Assembly: GCF_013284055.1 (NCBI RefSeq)
Contig: NZ_CP054143.1
Location: forward strand, 2,480,001-2,544,000
Direction of reading: 5' to 3'
Source of the DNA: Deefgea piscis
GTDB lineage: Bacteria > Pseudomonadota > Gammaproteobacteria > Burkholderiales > Chitinibacteraceae
DNA: 64,000 bases
Positions 27,723 through 36,540 of the stretch are shown here, piece after piece (the first letter of the stretch is position 1; each line of letters starts with the position of its first letter). The position numbers and the translations under genes were made by a program. The notes beneath the pieces are model-generated. The model had not been told where the DNA came from. It ran no database searches and saw only the letters and a program-made list of their open reading frames with translations.

Positions 27723-29264
27723 GTGGCAAAAATAGAAGAAATACTCTCTAAAGACTTGCTTGATAAATTATCAACTCAAGACAAGGGGCGTTCACTGAAG
27801 GATGGTGGCGGCTTAACAGGTGTCGTTCATGTTGACCGTGGTGGTGGCATTAGTGTCGCATTTACCTACCAATTTCGAGTTGGTAAAAAACGTCGCGAAA
27901 AGCGATGCGGAACATGGCCTCTGAAAAGTTTGAGCAAAATTCGTGCTGAGCGTAATCGCCTGCGTAGTTTGGTGTCTTCAGGTGTCGACCCTATTGAGTC
28001 GGCAAAAGATGCGTTGATAGATGCTGAGCGCGAAAAGCAAGCGCGTTTAGAGCAAATAAAAGTGGAAGATGCCTTGGCTCAAGCTCAGTTAGTTGCGGCA
28101 GCAGAGTTGACTATGGATGATTTGTTTCAATCTTGGGATGCTCACCATGGTGCACAGATTGACCCCAGCTGGCGTGCGACAAGAAGATCTTTATGGCGAT
28201 GCCACATTTCGCCGTGCATTGGAAAAAAAAAGATAAGTACCGTTACAGCCGGTGAGTTTTTTCGCCATTTTGACCAAATGATTTTGGATGGTAAGGTTGG
28301 GTCTGCGCGGAGAGCTTTAACATTTTTAAAGCAAGTTATTTCATGGGGGCTTCAGCGTCAATTAGTGGCTAGTGGTCATGAATTGCTGTCATTGTCGTTG
28401 CCTGTGAAATTGAAGGTCGTTAGCGACGACCAGAAAATTGAGAATTTCAATCTTGAGAAATTTATCGCTAAAAATGGCGCTGCAATCATTGGGGAAGATG
28501 CTGAGTATGGTAAAGCTGGACGAGCAATTCATTTTAATGAATTGACTATTTTATTGTCCAGCAGACTGCCTAGCTCAATGCAGGCGATTACTGGAAAATG
28601 TATTATTCGATTTATGCTGGCAACGGGTATACGTGCTTCTGAGGCGGTTAAAATGCGTTGGGCATGGATATCGAGAGAGGAGTGTTTAATTGTATTTCCT
28701 GCTGGAGCAATGAAGGCACGTAAGCGACACGATGTTCATCTATCGCCATTTGCATTAAAGCAGTTAGAAATAATGTCAGAACTTCGCATTAATGATTTCG
28801 TGTTTCCTGCCCCGATTAAAGAAAATTCATCGGTGTTGCGTGGCAATGTGGGTAGTGATATCACGACACGACAATTTTATTGTGAAGATGGGGAGTCTGA
28901 TGAACAATATCGAAAACGTCTTGAGGTACGCTTAAAAAATCATCGTTCTAGAAAAGAGGCCACGTTATATAACCTGCCTAATGGAAAATGGACGTTATAT
29001 GACTTGCGACGTACAGTGGCTACTAGATTGTGCGAGTTAATTGGTGAGGATTGGGGGGTGGTTGAGCGTATTTTGGCGCACGCACCTGCAAATACTAATT
29101 CAGTAACACCCAAATATGCGCGCTTTGCCAGTTGGAATAACCGTTGCTGGGCGTTAAATATTTTGGGCGATGCATTAATGCTTTGTGAAGCTGGTGATGA
29201 TTCTCGAGTTAATAATTTTGTTTTAGAATGTCAAAAACGAGCGCCACAAATTGCATCTAGATGA
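27723..29264 (+). CDS. int: Tyrosine recombinase/integrase (P4-like)
   Basis: Phage-type integrase of 513 residues, catalysing excision and insertion of the island at tRNA-Arg. An arm-binding domain (about 20-110) is followed by a SAM-like core-binding domain and a catalytic domain. Box I is ATGIRASEAVKMRW with the first Arg; box II is LYDLRRTVATRL, with Tyr where His is usual in HxxR. ERILAHAP and the nucleophile region TPKYARF follow. It starts at GTG 27723. It lies 150 bases from attL and reads inward, the standard arrangement. Confidence 0.92.
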   Translation: MAKIEEILSKDLLDKLSTQDKGRSLKDGGGLTGVVHVDRGGGISVAFTYQFRVGKKRREKRCGTWPLKSLSKIRAERNRLRSLVSSGVDPIESAKDALIDAEREKQARLEQIKVEDALAQAQLVAAAELTMDDLFQSWDAHHGAQIDPSWRATRRSLWRCHISPCIGKKKISTVTAGEFFRHFDQMILDGKVGSARRALTFLKQVISWGLQRQLVASGHELLSLSLPVKLKVVSDDQKIENFNLEKFIAKNGAAIIGEDAEYGKAGRAIHFNELTILLSSRLPSSMQAITGKCIIRFMLATGIRASEAVKMRWAWISREECLIVFPAGAMKARKRHDVHLSPFALKQLEIMSELRINDFVFPAPIKENSSVLRGNVGSDITTRQFYCEDGESDEQYRKRLEVRLKNHRSRKEATLYNLPNGKWTLYDLRRTVATRLCELIGEDWGVVERILAHAPANTNSVTPKYARFASWNNRCWALNILGDALMLCEAGDDSRVNNFVLECQKRAPQIASR

Positions 29265-29422
29265 TGTAGCTTAAGAAAGCTTGCGGTGATTTAATGCTTA
29301 TAAGTGGGTTGACTCCAGGTAGTTTGAATGTAAAAAACAACAAGCCTATTTAAATCATGTGCTTGCGTTGCCATCATTCAAGCTGAGTGAGGCGACCGTA
29401 CTTATTTATTTAAAACTAATTT

Positions 29423-29599
29423 TTAGTTAGCTCGTTTTGATTCAAGCCATTCGCTTAAATCATTTATATTAAATAGCGTTTTTCGTCCTAACTTTAGGCG
29501 TCGTGGAAATGTAGGGTCATTAGTTGCGAAGCGGTGTACCCCACGAATGCTAATTCCTAGTAAGCTAGCTGTTTCATAAATAGAGTAATTTTTTTTCAT
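29423..29599 (-). CDS. AlpA-like DNA-binding protein (first)
   Basis: Small protein of 58 residues, MKKNYSIYETASLLGISIRG onward, ending LSEWLESKRAN. This is the MerR-like helix-turn-helix of AlpA/excisionase proteins: helix, GIS turn, then NDPTFPRRLKLGRKTLFN. Such proteins activate the integrase or direct excision in P4-type elements. It is convergent with int. It shares the NDPTFP...LGR core with the second copy downstream. Confidence 0.82.
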   Translation of the reverse strand: MKKNYSIYETASLLGISIRGVHRFATNDPTFPRRLKLGRKTLFNINDLSEWLESKRAN

Positions 29600-29636
29600 G
29601 TTTTTATTCGTATATATTATTCAGAATTGTTGGCAT

Positions 29637-29662
29637 AAAAAAACCGCCAGAGTAGGCGGTTT
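29637..29662 (-). terminator. Minus-strand terminator between the two AlpA-like genes
   Basis: AAACCGCC and GGCGGTTT pair around a six-base loop. Read on the minus strand the stem is followed by seven T residues. Confidence 0.8.
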
Positions 29663-29701
29663 CTTTGTTGATTTAAGTCATCTATGTGTCGAGTTAACTA
29701 C

Positions 29702-29878
29702 TCATACACTGCGCTTAGTTTTTAGCCATGATTCGATTTCATCTAAATACCAAAATTTAATTCGACCAATTTTGTAGTGTTTGGGAAAGGTCGGGTCATT
29801 CTTCACTCTGCGGTCTAACGTATCTGCACTCATACTTAAAAATTTTGCGGTTTCTTTTCTCTTCATGTTTTTTCTCAT
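29702..29878 (-). CDS. AlpA-like DNA-binding protein (second)
   Basis: Protein of 58 residues from the ATG at 29878, or 54 from the ATG at 29866. It has the AlpA/excisionase fold: KRKETAKFLSMSADTLDRRV, then NDPTFPKHYKIGRIKFWYLD. Paralogous to the gene at 29423-29599. Two such genes in a row suggest separate roles, for example one in excision and one in transcription; this is inference. Confidence 0.8.
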   Translation of the reverse strand: MRKNMKRKETAKFLSMSADTLDRRVKNDPTFPKHYKIGRIKFWYLDEIESWLKTKRSV

Positions 29879-29891
29879 TTTATTTTCCCAT

Positions 29892-29915
29892 AAAAAAACC
29901 CACCTAGGGTGGGGT
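29892..29915 (-). terminator. Minus-strand terminator after the replication gene
   Basis: CCCACC and GGTGGG pair around CTA; on the minus strand a seven-T run follows. Confidence 0.75.
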
Positions 29916-29946
29916 TGGTAAGCTTGAGTTCACAGCGCAGAAAATG

Positions 29947-29968
29947 AAAAAACCCGCTCGCGGCGGGT
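29947..29968 (-). terminator. Second minus-strand terminator after the replication gene
   Basis: CCCGC and GCGGG pair around a five-base loop, followed on the minus strand by six T residues. It is in tandem with the terminator at 29892-29915. Confidence 0.75.
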
Positions 29969-30025
29969 CATTATGTTAAGTATGTAATGCTAATGGTTTT
30001 TATTGCTAATTGCGTTATATGTAAA

Positions 30026-31765
30026 TCAATTGATAAAGTAATTGTTTTTAACTTTATCAATTATTTCCTGAATGGTTTGTACTGGTATGGGGTCGGGTTT
30101 CGATTGAATCGATTTTGATGCTGCTGTATAGCGACTCATTTCATTGATTCTTAAAGCTTGTCGCTCTAGTGTGATGACCACTTTAAGCGCGCTCATCAAG
30201 TCACGTGCCACCCTAGCATGGTCAGCTAGATTGATTGCGCGCTCAATGGCGAGTTTTTGATAGATTTGCCGCGTATTTTCATCATAGTCATCATTGAATG
30301 CCAATTCGAGCAACTCTGTTAAGCTTAGCGAGCAGTTTGGTCGTAATTCATGCATTAGTTTGTTCACCACTTCACGCGCTTTGGCGATGTCTTGCCGATG
30401 GGTGCGCATTATGTTGATGATGGTTTGACCCGATACGCTTAAAGCGTCTTGCTCGCCATCATCGGCACATGTGGACGCACTATCTCCTCGCGCGCGTAGG
30501 GTTTGCGTCAGCAAGGACTGAACGCCGTGATTACTGAACGCAGCACCATTGTCTTGCTGGGTTTTGCGTCGTTCACGTTCTTTGTGCTCATCACCAATAT
30601 CAATCAACATTGAATTTTGAGCCGTCGCCAATACGCGCGGGACGAGATTGCGTTGCCAGCCTTCTAAAGAAGCTTTGCGCCGAACGGTGATGTCAGCAAT
30701 ATTTGCACCTGATGCAATCGCTCGAATCGACAATATTCCGGCGATAAAATCACGCTCTATCGAGTTCCAGTCAATTGCATGGCCTGCACGGTCATTGCGG
30801 TAGCGTTCGCTATCTGGCTTTGCATTTGTGCCATGTTTTACTGGCTGCTGACTAGATTTACTCGTCATATTTATTTCCTCTCGACATAAAAAAACCGCCG
30901 AAGTGGCGGTTTGATGTTGCGCGGTTGTTTGTGTATTCTCTATGTGTTTTGTTGCCAAATGATTCAAGTCATCGACATGGCATGCTTGAATAAAATCAAC
31001 CTCCCTATCTAACTCGCGGTCATTGAGAGGTTTAAGTCTATGTTTAGTGGGCAATGGCATTAAATCGTGATGGTTAATCTTTGAACGCCCATACAATCGT
31101 CGACCATGGGTAGGTATTTTGGTTTCTACTTTTGCGATGTAGCTCGCATGCCACTTTGCCTCCTGATAACCCTCTACGGTCTTTAAATCGTGTACTTTTG
31201 TTGAGCCCGCGTCCTTGCTAAGGTGGAAACTATCTAGCCAGCCAGTTTTTTTCAAATCAGTGCATATCGCATAAAACTTAGCTAACGTATGCACGGATTT
31301 ATCCAAAATACATATCGCATGATAATGCTCATAGTCACATTCAACCCCTTCATAATCGTGCGACCTAATCTCATGGCACCAGACATAGTGCATTCTCGCC
31401 CCTTTCCGTAACATGCGCCCTGACAAGGTTTTCATGACCTTCGATATGCTTTCATTATTGAGGGTTGTAAACCGAACCACAATCGCGATAGGTCGCTTAG
31501 ATGTTGCCAATCCTTCATTGAATACTTGCTCAATGGCTTGCCAGATTGGTTTAAAAACTTGTCGAAATTTCTTTGCGCTCGACGCGACCGAGGTGATTTC
31601 ATTTCGGACTTTCATCCGTGGATTTTTGGGGTCGGGTGTATCACAAGCTAAACCAGAAGCTAAACCACTAGGTTTAAACCCCTTTTTGCTAGGGCTATTC
31701 AAACCCTTGCAGCGCTTGGGATGAATAGACTTTACATTTTGGGTTTGGTGAGCAAGTTGTGTCAT
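30026..31765 (-). CDS. YagK/YfjJ-type replication protein fused in frame to a terminase-small-like protein
   Basis: Open frame of 579 residues. The first 290 or so match the YagK/YfjJ (inovirus Gp2-like) family: an HYH triad in CDYEHYHAICIL and a Tyr-containing helix YQEAKWHASYIAK, suggesting an HUH-type replication initiator. The rest (from residue 300) starts MTSKSSQQPV and has DFIAGILSIRAIASGANIAD then ITVRRKASLEGW, a helix-turn-helix as in phage terminase small subunits. The junction is encoded by a rho-independent terminator (30888-30912) and a GAGAGG ribosome site before the ATG at 30868. It was probably two genes and the first has lost its stop codon. The second protein may also be made alone (30026-30868, 280 residues). 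Confidence 0.7.
   Translation of the reverse strand: MTQLAHQTQNVKSIHPKRCKGLNSPSKKGFKPSGLASGLACDTPDPKNPRMKVRNEITSVASSAKKFRQVFKPIWQAIEQVFNEGLATSKRPIAIVVRFTTLNNESISKVMKTLSGRMLRKGARMHYVWCHEIRSHDYEGVECDYEHYHAICILDKSVHTLAKFYAICTDLKKTGWLDSFHLSKDAGSTKVHDLKTVEGYQEAKWHASYIAKVETKIPTHGRRLYGRSKINHHDLMPLPTKHRLKPLNDRELDREVDFIQACHVDDLNHLATKHIENTQTTAQHQTATSAVFLCREEINMTSKSSQQPVKHGTNAKPDSERYRNDRAGHAIDWNSIERDFIAGILSIRAIASGANIADITVRRKASLEGWQRNLVPRVLATAQNSMLIDIGDEHKERERRKTQQDNGAAFSNHGVQSLLTQTLRARGDSASTCADDGEQDALSVSGQTIINIMRTHRQDIAKAREVVNKLMHELRPNCSLSLTELLELAFNDDYDENTRQIYQKLAIERAINLADHARVARDLMSALKVVITLERQALRINEMSRYTAASKSIQSKPDPIPVQTIQEIIDKVKNNYFIN
30888..30912 (-). terminator. Terminator hairpin embedded in the fused reading frame
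   Basis: AAACCGCC (30892-30899) and GGCGGTTT (30905-30912) pair around GAAGT. On the minus strand seven T residues follow. It lies inside the open frame, just before GAGAGG and the ATG at 30868. Confidence 0.75.
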
Positions 31766-31846
31766 TCAAATTTACCAAAAAAAAATGGCAACCCAAAGGT
31801 CGCCTTAGTGCTACTGGTTACTCGTAATTACCCGAAAATTTAATGA

Positions 31847-32071
31847 CTACTTTGGTTTCCAGTTAGTGCTCGTCACAGTGAAATACGACGCCAAAACGGG
31901 CTTATGTTTTTTCCACTGGTAGGCCGATAATCTTGTGATTTGCTGCAAGATTTTGTCGTTATTCGGAATGCCGCCATTAATTCGGCTGGCCGTTAGTAGC
32001 AAGTAATAAGCCCCAATCTGCTCGGTTGAAAGCCCCCATGTGTTAATCAGACTGTCTTGTAGCATTTCCAT
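31847..32071 (-). CDS. YdaU-like (DUF1376) small protein
   Basis: Protein of 74 residues with the pattern LSTEQIGAYYLLLTASRING then GIPNNDKILQQITRLSAYQW, matching the N-terminal part of DUF1376/YdaU proteins. These are phage replication-module proteins with a winged-helix-like fold. GGGAG seven bases upstream supports the start. It sits upstream of the replication gene in the same direction, so a role in replication of the element is plausible. Confidence 0.65.
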   Translation of the reverse strand: MEMLQDSLINTWGLSTEQIGAYYLLLTASRINGGIPNNDKILQQITRLSAYQWKKHKPVLASYFTVTSTNWKPK

Positions 32072-32082
32072 AAGTTGCTCCC

Positions 32083-32112
32083 AAAAAAAAGCCCCACCAA
32101 GAAAGCAGGGCT
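32083..32112 (-). terminator. Minus-strand terminator
   Basis: AGCCC and GGGCT pair across a loop of about 13 bases, with an eight-T run on the minus strand. It lies immediately upstream of the YdaU-like gene. Confidence 0.55.
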
Positions 32113-32119
32113 AGAAACG

Positions 32120-32139
32120 AAAAAACCCGCAAAAGCGGG
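32120..32139 (-). terminator. Minus-strand terminator after the SRAP gene
   Basis: CCCGC and GCGGG pair around AAAA, followed on the minus strand by six T residues. It separates the SOS module from the replication genes. Confidence 0.78.
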
Positions 32140-32299
32140 CTTGGCGGATAACGATTATTATGAGTTCTGGATGAGGTTGATCCCCAACTATAGCAAAATC
32201 TTACATTTGGCATATCAAGCTCGTCAACTTAGTTAATAAATTCCGTTGTATTTTTGATTAAATTTTAACCAAAAGATATTGAAGCCACGTCTTCAGCAA

Positions 32300-32968
32300 T
32301 CAAAACAAAGATTGCTGTGATGAGCGTATGGAGTGTGACCGAATTTGCGGTAAGGCATGCGTGCGCATCAACTCAGCTGGGTAATTCTTCAAAAACGCTT
32401 TCGCCAGCTCAGGGTTTTTGCAATCCAACCACGCGTCATAGTCGGCTTCGGGGATGATGACTAGGTTTCGCTTTTCATCGTTTGGCTTGTGCATTCGCTT
32501 CATGAGCGGGTGTTCGTCAGCGTTGATAGTGATTTGCGTGAACGAATAGCTGCGTCGGCCATTCTCTTCTTCCCATGCGCGCCACAATCCCGCCACCGCA
32601 AACGGTGCATCATTGAGCAAGCTGATTTGATGTCTTACCGCTTTGCCTGATTCATAGCACGGCTCAAAAAAGCCCAGCATTGGCACCAGACAAAGCTGGC
32701 TGCGTTGCCATGCTGCTTGATAGCTTTTGAGTTGGCCTATGGTTTCGGCGCGGGCGTTCATAGTGCTGTAGCGCGCACCTTGCGGTAGTTTGGCTTTGGG
32801 CAAAAAACCGTAGTTCGCGACCACAGCTTGTCGGCCTTGGCGACCATGCACAATCATCGGCGCAGCGTAGTCTTGCCACACTTCATCGGGCCAGTCGGCC
32901 TTGGGTTCAATCGCGGCAAATTGGCTAAGCACTAACCGTTTAGGAATTGGAATGTAATTTACGCACAT
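32300..32968 (-). CDS. SOS response-associated peptidase (SRAP/HMCES/YedK family)
   Basis: Abasic-site processing protein of 222 residues that forms a protective crosslink with abasic sites in single-stranded DNA through its N-terminal cysteine. The essential Cys2 is present (MCVNYIP). STMNARAETIG and LCLVPMLGFFEPCYE carry the active-site Asn and Glu, and the His region is NADEHPLMKRMHKP. It is divergent from umuDC over a 54-base promoter region with a LexA-like box, so both should be damage-inducible together. Confidence 0.92.
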   Translation of the reverse strand: MCVNYIPIPKRLVLSQFAAIEPKADWPDEVWQDYAAPMIVHGRQGRQAVVANYGFLPKAKLPQGARYSTMNARAETIGQLKSYQAAWQRSQLCLVPMLGFFEPCYESGKAVRHQISLLNDAPFAVAGLWRAWEEENGRRSYSFTQITINADEHPLMKRMHKPNDEKRNLVIIPEADYDAWLDCKNPELAKAFLKNYPAELMRTHALPQIRSHSIRSSQQSLF

Positions 32969-32973
32969 AGAAA

Positions 32974-32987
32974 AGAACGTTCGTTCT
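32974..32987. promoter_or_regulatory. Putative LexA (SOS) box between SRAP and umuD
   Basis: AGAAC-GTTC-GTTCT, an inverted pair of the form GAAC-N4-GTTC. It overlaps a TATAAT at 32987-32992 that can serve umuD. This shape matches Gram-positive-type LexA boxes rather than the CTGT-N8-ACAG type usual in betaproteobacteria. Confidence 0.6.
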
Positions 32988-33022
32988 ATAATATTCTGAT
33001 TCAGATGGTTTCAGGATAACTC

Positions 33023-33472
33023 ATGTCATTGCATTTGCACCCGCCAATCCCCGCTGCACTTGAAGCAAAGTCACTCTATTTGCCCGTTATGGGTGTTTCA
33101 GTTTCGGCGGGATTTCCGTCGCCAGCCGAAGATTGGGCCGAAGAGCGCGTCGATTTGAATCAGCGTTATGTGCAGCATCCCGAGGCAACCTTTTACTTTA
33201 CGGTTGCAGGTGACAGCATGGTCAGCAGTCTGGCCGAGCGCTCCATCCCTGATGGTGCAACGCTGATTGTTGACCGTGCCTTGAGCGCCAAGCACGACGA
33301 TATTGTTGTGGCAGTGATTGATGGCGATTTTACCGTGAAGCGCTTGTACTGCCGTGGCGCACGCTTGGCGTTGATTGCTGAAAATCCAGTCTATCCGCCG
33401 ATTGTATTGGGCGAAGAGCAAGAGCTATCAATTTGGGGCGTAGTGACGGCGTGGATAGCGAGGCCGCGATGA
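33023..33472 (+). CDS. umuD: UmuD-like S24 peptidase, DNA polymerase V subunit
   Basis: Self-cleaving accessory subunit of translesion polymerase V, 149 residues. The cleavage site is A29-G30 ([11 protein letters not shown]). The catalytic dyad is Ser65 (GDSMVSSL) and Lys106 (FTVKRLY). After RecA-stimulated cleavage it would pair with UmuC, whose gene overlaps the end by four bases. Expression is probably SOS-controlled through the box at 32974. Confidence 0.92.
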   Translation: MSLHLHPPIPAALEAKSLYLPVMGVSVSAGFPSPAEDWAEERVDLNQRYVQHPEATFYFTVAGDSMVSSLAERSIPDGATLIVDRALSAKHDDIVVAVIDGDFTVKRLYCRGARLALIAENPVYPPIVLGEEQELSIWGVVTAWIARPR

Positions 33473-34734
33473 TTGCCTTGGTTGATGTGAATAATTTCTA
33501 TGTATCGTGCCAGCGGGTATTTGAGCCCAAGCTGATGGGTAAGCCTGTGGTGGTGCTCTCGAATAATGATGGCTGTGTGGTGGCGCGCAGCAGCGAAGCC
33601 AAAGCACTGGGCATCAAAATGGCAGCACCGTGGCATCAACTGCGTGACTTTGCGCAGCAAGAAGGCATCATCGCCCGTAGCAGCAATTACGCGCTGTATG
33701 CCGATATGAGCCATCGGGTAATGACCATACTCAGCCGCTTTAGCCCGAACCAAGAGATTTATAGCATCGACGAATGCTTTTTGAGTTTTGACGGCTTGCT
33801 GCAAGACCATACCGAGCTGGCGCAAGACATTCGCCGCACCGTATTGCAATGGACGGGCTTACCCGTGTGCGTTGGCATTGCGCCAACCAAAACGCTCGCC
33901 AAACTTGCTAATCACATCGCCAAGAAACAAGCGCCATTCAATGGTGTGTGTGCATGGCAGCAACTCAACCCCAACCAACAAGACGCGCAAATGCAGGCTT
34001 TGCCAGTGGGTGATGTATGGGGTATTGGCCGCCGAATATCAGAGCGCATGGCGCAAGAAGGGATACATACCATCGCAGATTTAAGGGCCAGCAATGCTGA
34101 CCAGATACGGCAACGCCACAGCATTGTCGTGCAACGCACCGTACACGAACTACGCGGCATACCGAGTATTGAACTGGAAGAATCGACGCCCGACAAACAG
34201 CAAATACTGTGTTCACGTAGCTTTGGCCAAGAGATTTATACCGAGCAAGAATTAGGTGAAGCCATCAGCACCTACATCGCTCGTGCCGCTGAAAAACTAC
34301 GTCAACAAGGCTCACTCGCAGGCAGTTTGGCGGTGTTTATACGCACCAACCCGTTTCGCCCCAAAGACCCACAATACAGTCAGCACATCCTCGTCCCGCT
34401 CACGCAAGCCAGTGACGATACGCTACTACTGACCCGCGCCGCGCTATGGGTGCTCAAACGTATTTATCGAACGGGCTTTGCCTATGCCAAAGCAGGCGTA
34501 ATGCTGTGTGACCTGCAGCCAAGAACGGCAGTCCAAGGCCATCTATTTCTGCAAACCGCCGACCCAATCAAACGTGCGGCACTCAATAAAGTGATGGACG
34601 ACATCAATCGCCAATGGGGAAGAGGCTCAATCCGCGTTGCCAGTGCGGGATTTAATCACGGCTGGAAAATGCGGCAGAACACCTTATCGCCGTATTGGAC
34701 TACACGGTGGGCGGATTTGCCGATTGTTAGATAG
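33469..34734 (+). CDS. umuC: UmuC-like Y-family DNA polymerase V
   Basis: Error-prone Y-family polymerase of 421 residues. Catalytic acidic residues are visible in [14 protein letters not shown] (first Asp) and [11 protein letters not shown] (Asp-Glu pair); the family segment [19 protein letters not shown] is intact. The ATG at 33469 overlaps the umuD stop (ATGA), preferred over the in-frame start at 33433. Mobile umuDC pairs are common on plasmids and islands and raise mutation and damage tolerance. Confidence 0.93.
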   Translation: MIALVDVNNFYVSCQRVFEPKLMGKPVVVLSNNDGCVVARSSEAKALGIKMAAPWHQLRDFAQQEGIIARSSNYALYADMSHRVMTILSRFSPNQEIYSIDECFLSFDGLLQDHTELAQDIRRTVLQWTGLPVCVGIAPTKTLAKLANHIAKKQAPFNGVCAWQQLNPNQQDAQMQALPVGDVWGIGRRISERMAQEGIHTIADLRASNADQIRQRHSIVVQRTVHELRGIPSIELEESTPDKQQILCSRSFGQEIYTEQELGEAISTYIARAAEKLRQQGSLAGSLAVFIRTNPFRPKDPQYSQHILVPLTQASDDTLLLTRAALWVLKRIYRTGFAYAKAGVMLCDLQPRTAVQGHLFLQTADPIKRAALNKVMDDINRQWGRGSIRVASAGFNHGWKMRQNTLSPYWTTRWADLPIVR

Positions 34735-34996
34735 AGACGAAGAATATGGAGTGCCCCTTCATGCGGCCTAGCGATTAAACTGAGGGGCTGGTCGGGGATG
34801 GGTGATGATCGTTTGATAATGTTTCACAAAAGAGGGGGACTACGTTCCCCATTTGCCTAAAAGAGCCACAAGACCGGTGATTGAACCAAATTAGTCCACT
34901 AAGAGCGGTGATATAAGGGATGCGCCGTGCCTAACGTTCTGACCGATATTTCTCCTCCTCGCGTATGGCTAAACGAACCTTTGTCTCTCCGGGGAG
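34735..34996. other. Intergenic region downstream of umuC
   Basis: About 260 bases. No gene or clear terminator is recognised. Confidence 0.35.
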
Positions 34997-35263
34997 TTAT
35001 AAAAAAAGGTGGTGACCGTTCAATCCACTTCGCTGGTAATCAGCGGATAAAACATGGTCCTCGAACATTAACGGGGTAGAAATGCGAAGTTTGCGAGCTC
35101 GTTCCAAGATTTGTCGCGAATGAAAGCTGGCTTCGTCCTCTTCAAGTGACATGTAGTCGAACTGCCAATTACTGTCTTCCCAAAGGTCTGCTGCATCTCC
35201 ACCATTTTTGATGATGCGACGGCGCTCTATATTAACTTCGCGATCCATATAAATATCGAACAA
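34997..35263 (-). CDS. Hypothetical protein, 88 residues
   Basis: An acidic and basic, soluble-looking protein (DREVNIERRRIIKNGGDAAD; LEEDEASFHSRQILERARKL). I do not recognise the family. It is isolated between umuC and the membrane-protein cassette and reads toward umuC. The composition is gene-like rather than a shadow frame, but the ribosome site is weak. Confidence 0.45.
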   Translation of the reverse strand: MFDIYMDREVNIERRRIIKNGGDAADLWEDSNWQFDYMSLEEDEASFHSRQILERARKLRISTPLMFEDHVLSADYQRSGLNGHHLFL

Positions 35264-35592
35264 AAATATCGAACAAGTCGTAGGCGAACACCTTCCGATA
35301 TTGGTGTACGTTGAATTAGCAGGTAAATATTCATCTTTTGCCAGTGAAAGCCTGTTTTGTGGTGAGTAGTAATTTAGTTGATTGCCGAAAACCCTAATTA
35401 TGTCACATGAATGCTGAATGTAGGATGGCCCGCCTTGTAATTAATATTTCAGGATTTGTCAGGATTGATGCGGACTATTTGCACAACTTCTTTTGTTAGT
35501 AAGAGTGTGTTTGTGCTTGTTAACGTATTGTTTGTGGTTGATATATTCGTGCTTCACTATTTTAGTGCGCCATTCTAGAGGTTATAAACTAT
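35264..35592. other. Intergenic region before the three-gene cassette
   Basis: About 330 AT-rich bases with no gene. It must carry the promoter of the following operon. Confidence 0.4.
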
Positions 35593-36525
35593 ATGCCATT
35601 ACCACTCATTCTTTGGGGCGCTGCTGCTCTTCTTGCCGGTACAGGCGTTGTAAAGGGCGTTGGTGCGATGAGTGATTTCGATGATGCCAAAAATATCGGT
35701 AAATCTGCTGAAAGTCGTTATAAAGAAGCCGAATCTGATTTAGATAGTCAACGAAAAAAAACAAATGCTGCGTTCGAAAAATTAGGCCAGATCAAACTTT
35801 CAGTTTTTACTACCCAAATTAAACACCTTGTTCAGGCGATTAAAAACTCAGGGAAAAACGCTCAATCCACGTTAAGCCAATTTGACCAAAGCTTTTCCGT
35901 TGAGAGCCTAAAAGAAATGGAAGCCTTAGTTCTTAAATCGTTAGAAATAGAACATGGCATTGCATCAGGAGCTGTGACAGGGGTTCTTGCCGGGCTAGGT
36001 GCTTATAGTGGCGTTGGCACGTTGGCAGCAGCATCAACAGGCGCAGCTATTTCAGGTTTAAGTGGAGTGGCTGCTACTAATGCGACACTGGCTTGGTTAG
36101 GTGGAGGGTCACTTGCAACAGGTGGCTTCGGGATGGCCGGTGGTGCACTAGCCTTAGGTGGTATTGTGCTGGGTCCTGCACTAGCTATCGGTGGGTTTAT
36201 GATGGCGAGTAAGGCTGAAGAAGCCCTAACTAAAGCAAAAAAATATGAAGCTGATGTAGATATTGCAATTGAACAAATGAAATCAACGGAAATTATCTTA
36301 GTGGCTCTAAGCGATAACGCAAAAGAAATGGCCAGTGCTTTAGTTGAAACAGCGCGAAGATTTGAATCCATAAAAGTAAATAATAATCAAAACCCTGTGG
36401 CATTTGAACAGATGTGTATGCTAGGAAAGGGGCTTAAGGCTATTGCGGATACACCGATTATGGAAAGTGACGGCACAGCCAGCAAGCACATTAAAGCCAA
36501 AATTGCAGGGTTTTTAGTTATTTAA
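35593..36525 (+). CDS. Glycine-rich membrane protein with coiled coils, cassette gene 1
   Basis: Protein of 310 residues of unknown function. An N-terminal hydrophobic helix (LPLILWGAAALLAGTGVV) is followed by a long charged helical stretch (about 30-120). Residues 125-205 are rich in Gly, Ala and Ser and hydrophobic (GLSGVAATNATLAWLGGG; GGFGMAGGALALGGIVLGPA), like a paired glycine-zipper membrane hairpin. A second helical region follows (AEEALTKAKKYEADVDIAIE). The build recalls pore-forming or dynamin-like membrane-remodelling proteins, but this is only architecture. It starts an operon with the next two genes. Confidence 0.8.
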   Translation: MPLPLILWGAAALLAGTGVVKGVGAMSDFDDAKNIGKSAESRYKEAESDLDSQRKKTNAAFEKLGQIKLSVFTTQIKHLVQAIKNSGKNAQSTLSQFDQSFSVESLKEMEALVLKSLEIEHGIASGAVTGVLAGLGAYSGVGTLAAASTGAAISGLSGVAATNATLAWLGGGSLATGGFGMAGGALALGGIVLGPALAIGGFMMASKAEEALTKAKKYEADVDIAIEQMKSTEIILVALSDNAKEMASALVETARRFESIKVNNNQNPVAFEQMCMLGKGLKAIADTPIMESDGTASKHIKAKIAGFLVI

Positions 36526-36540
36526 TTGGAGATGTCTGAG

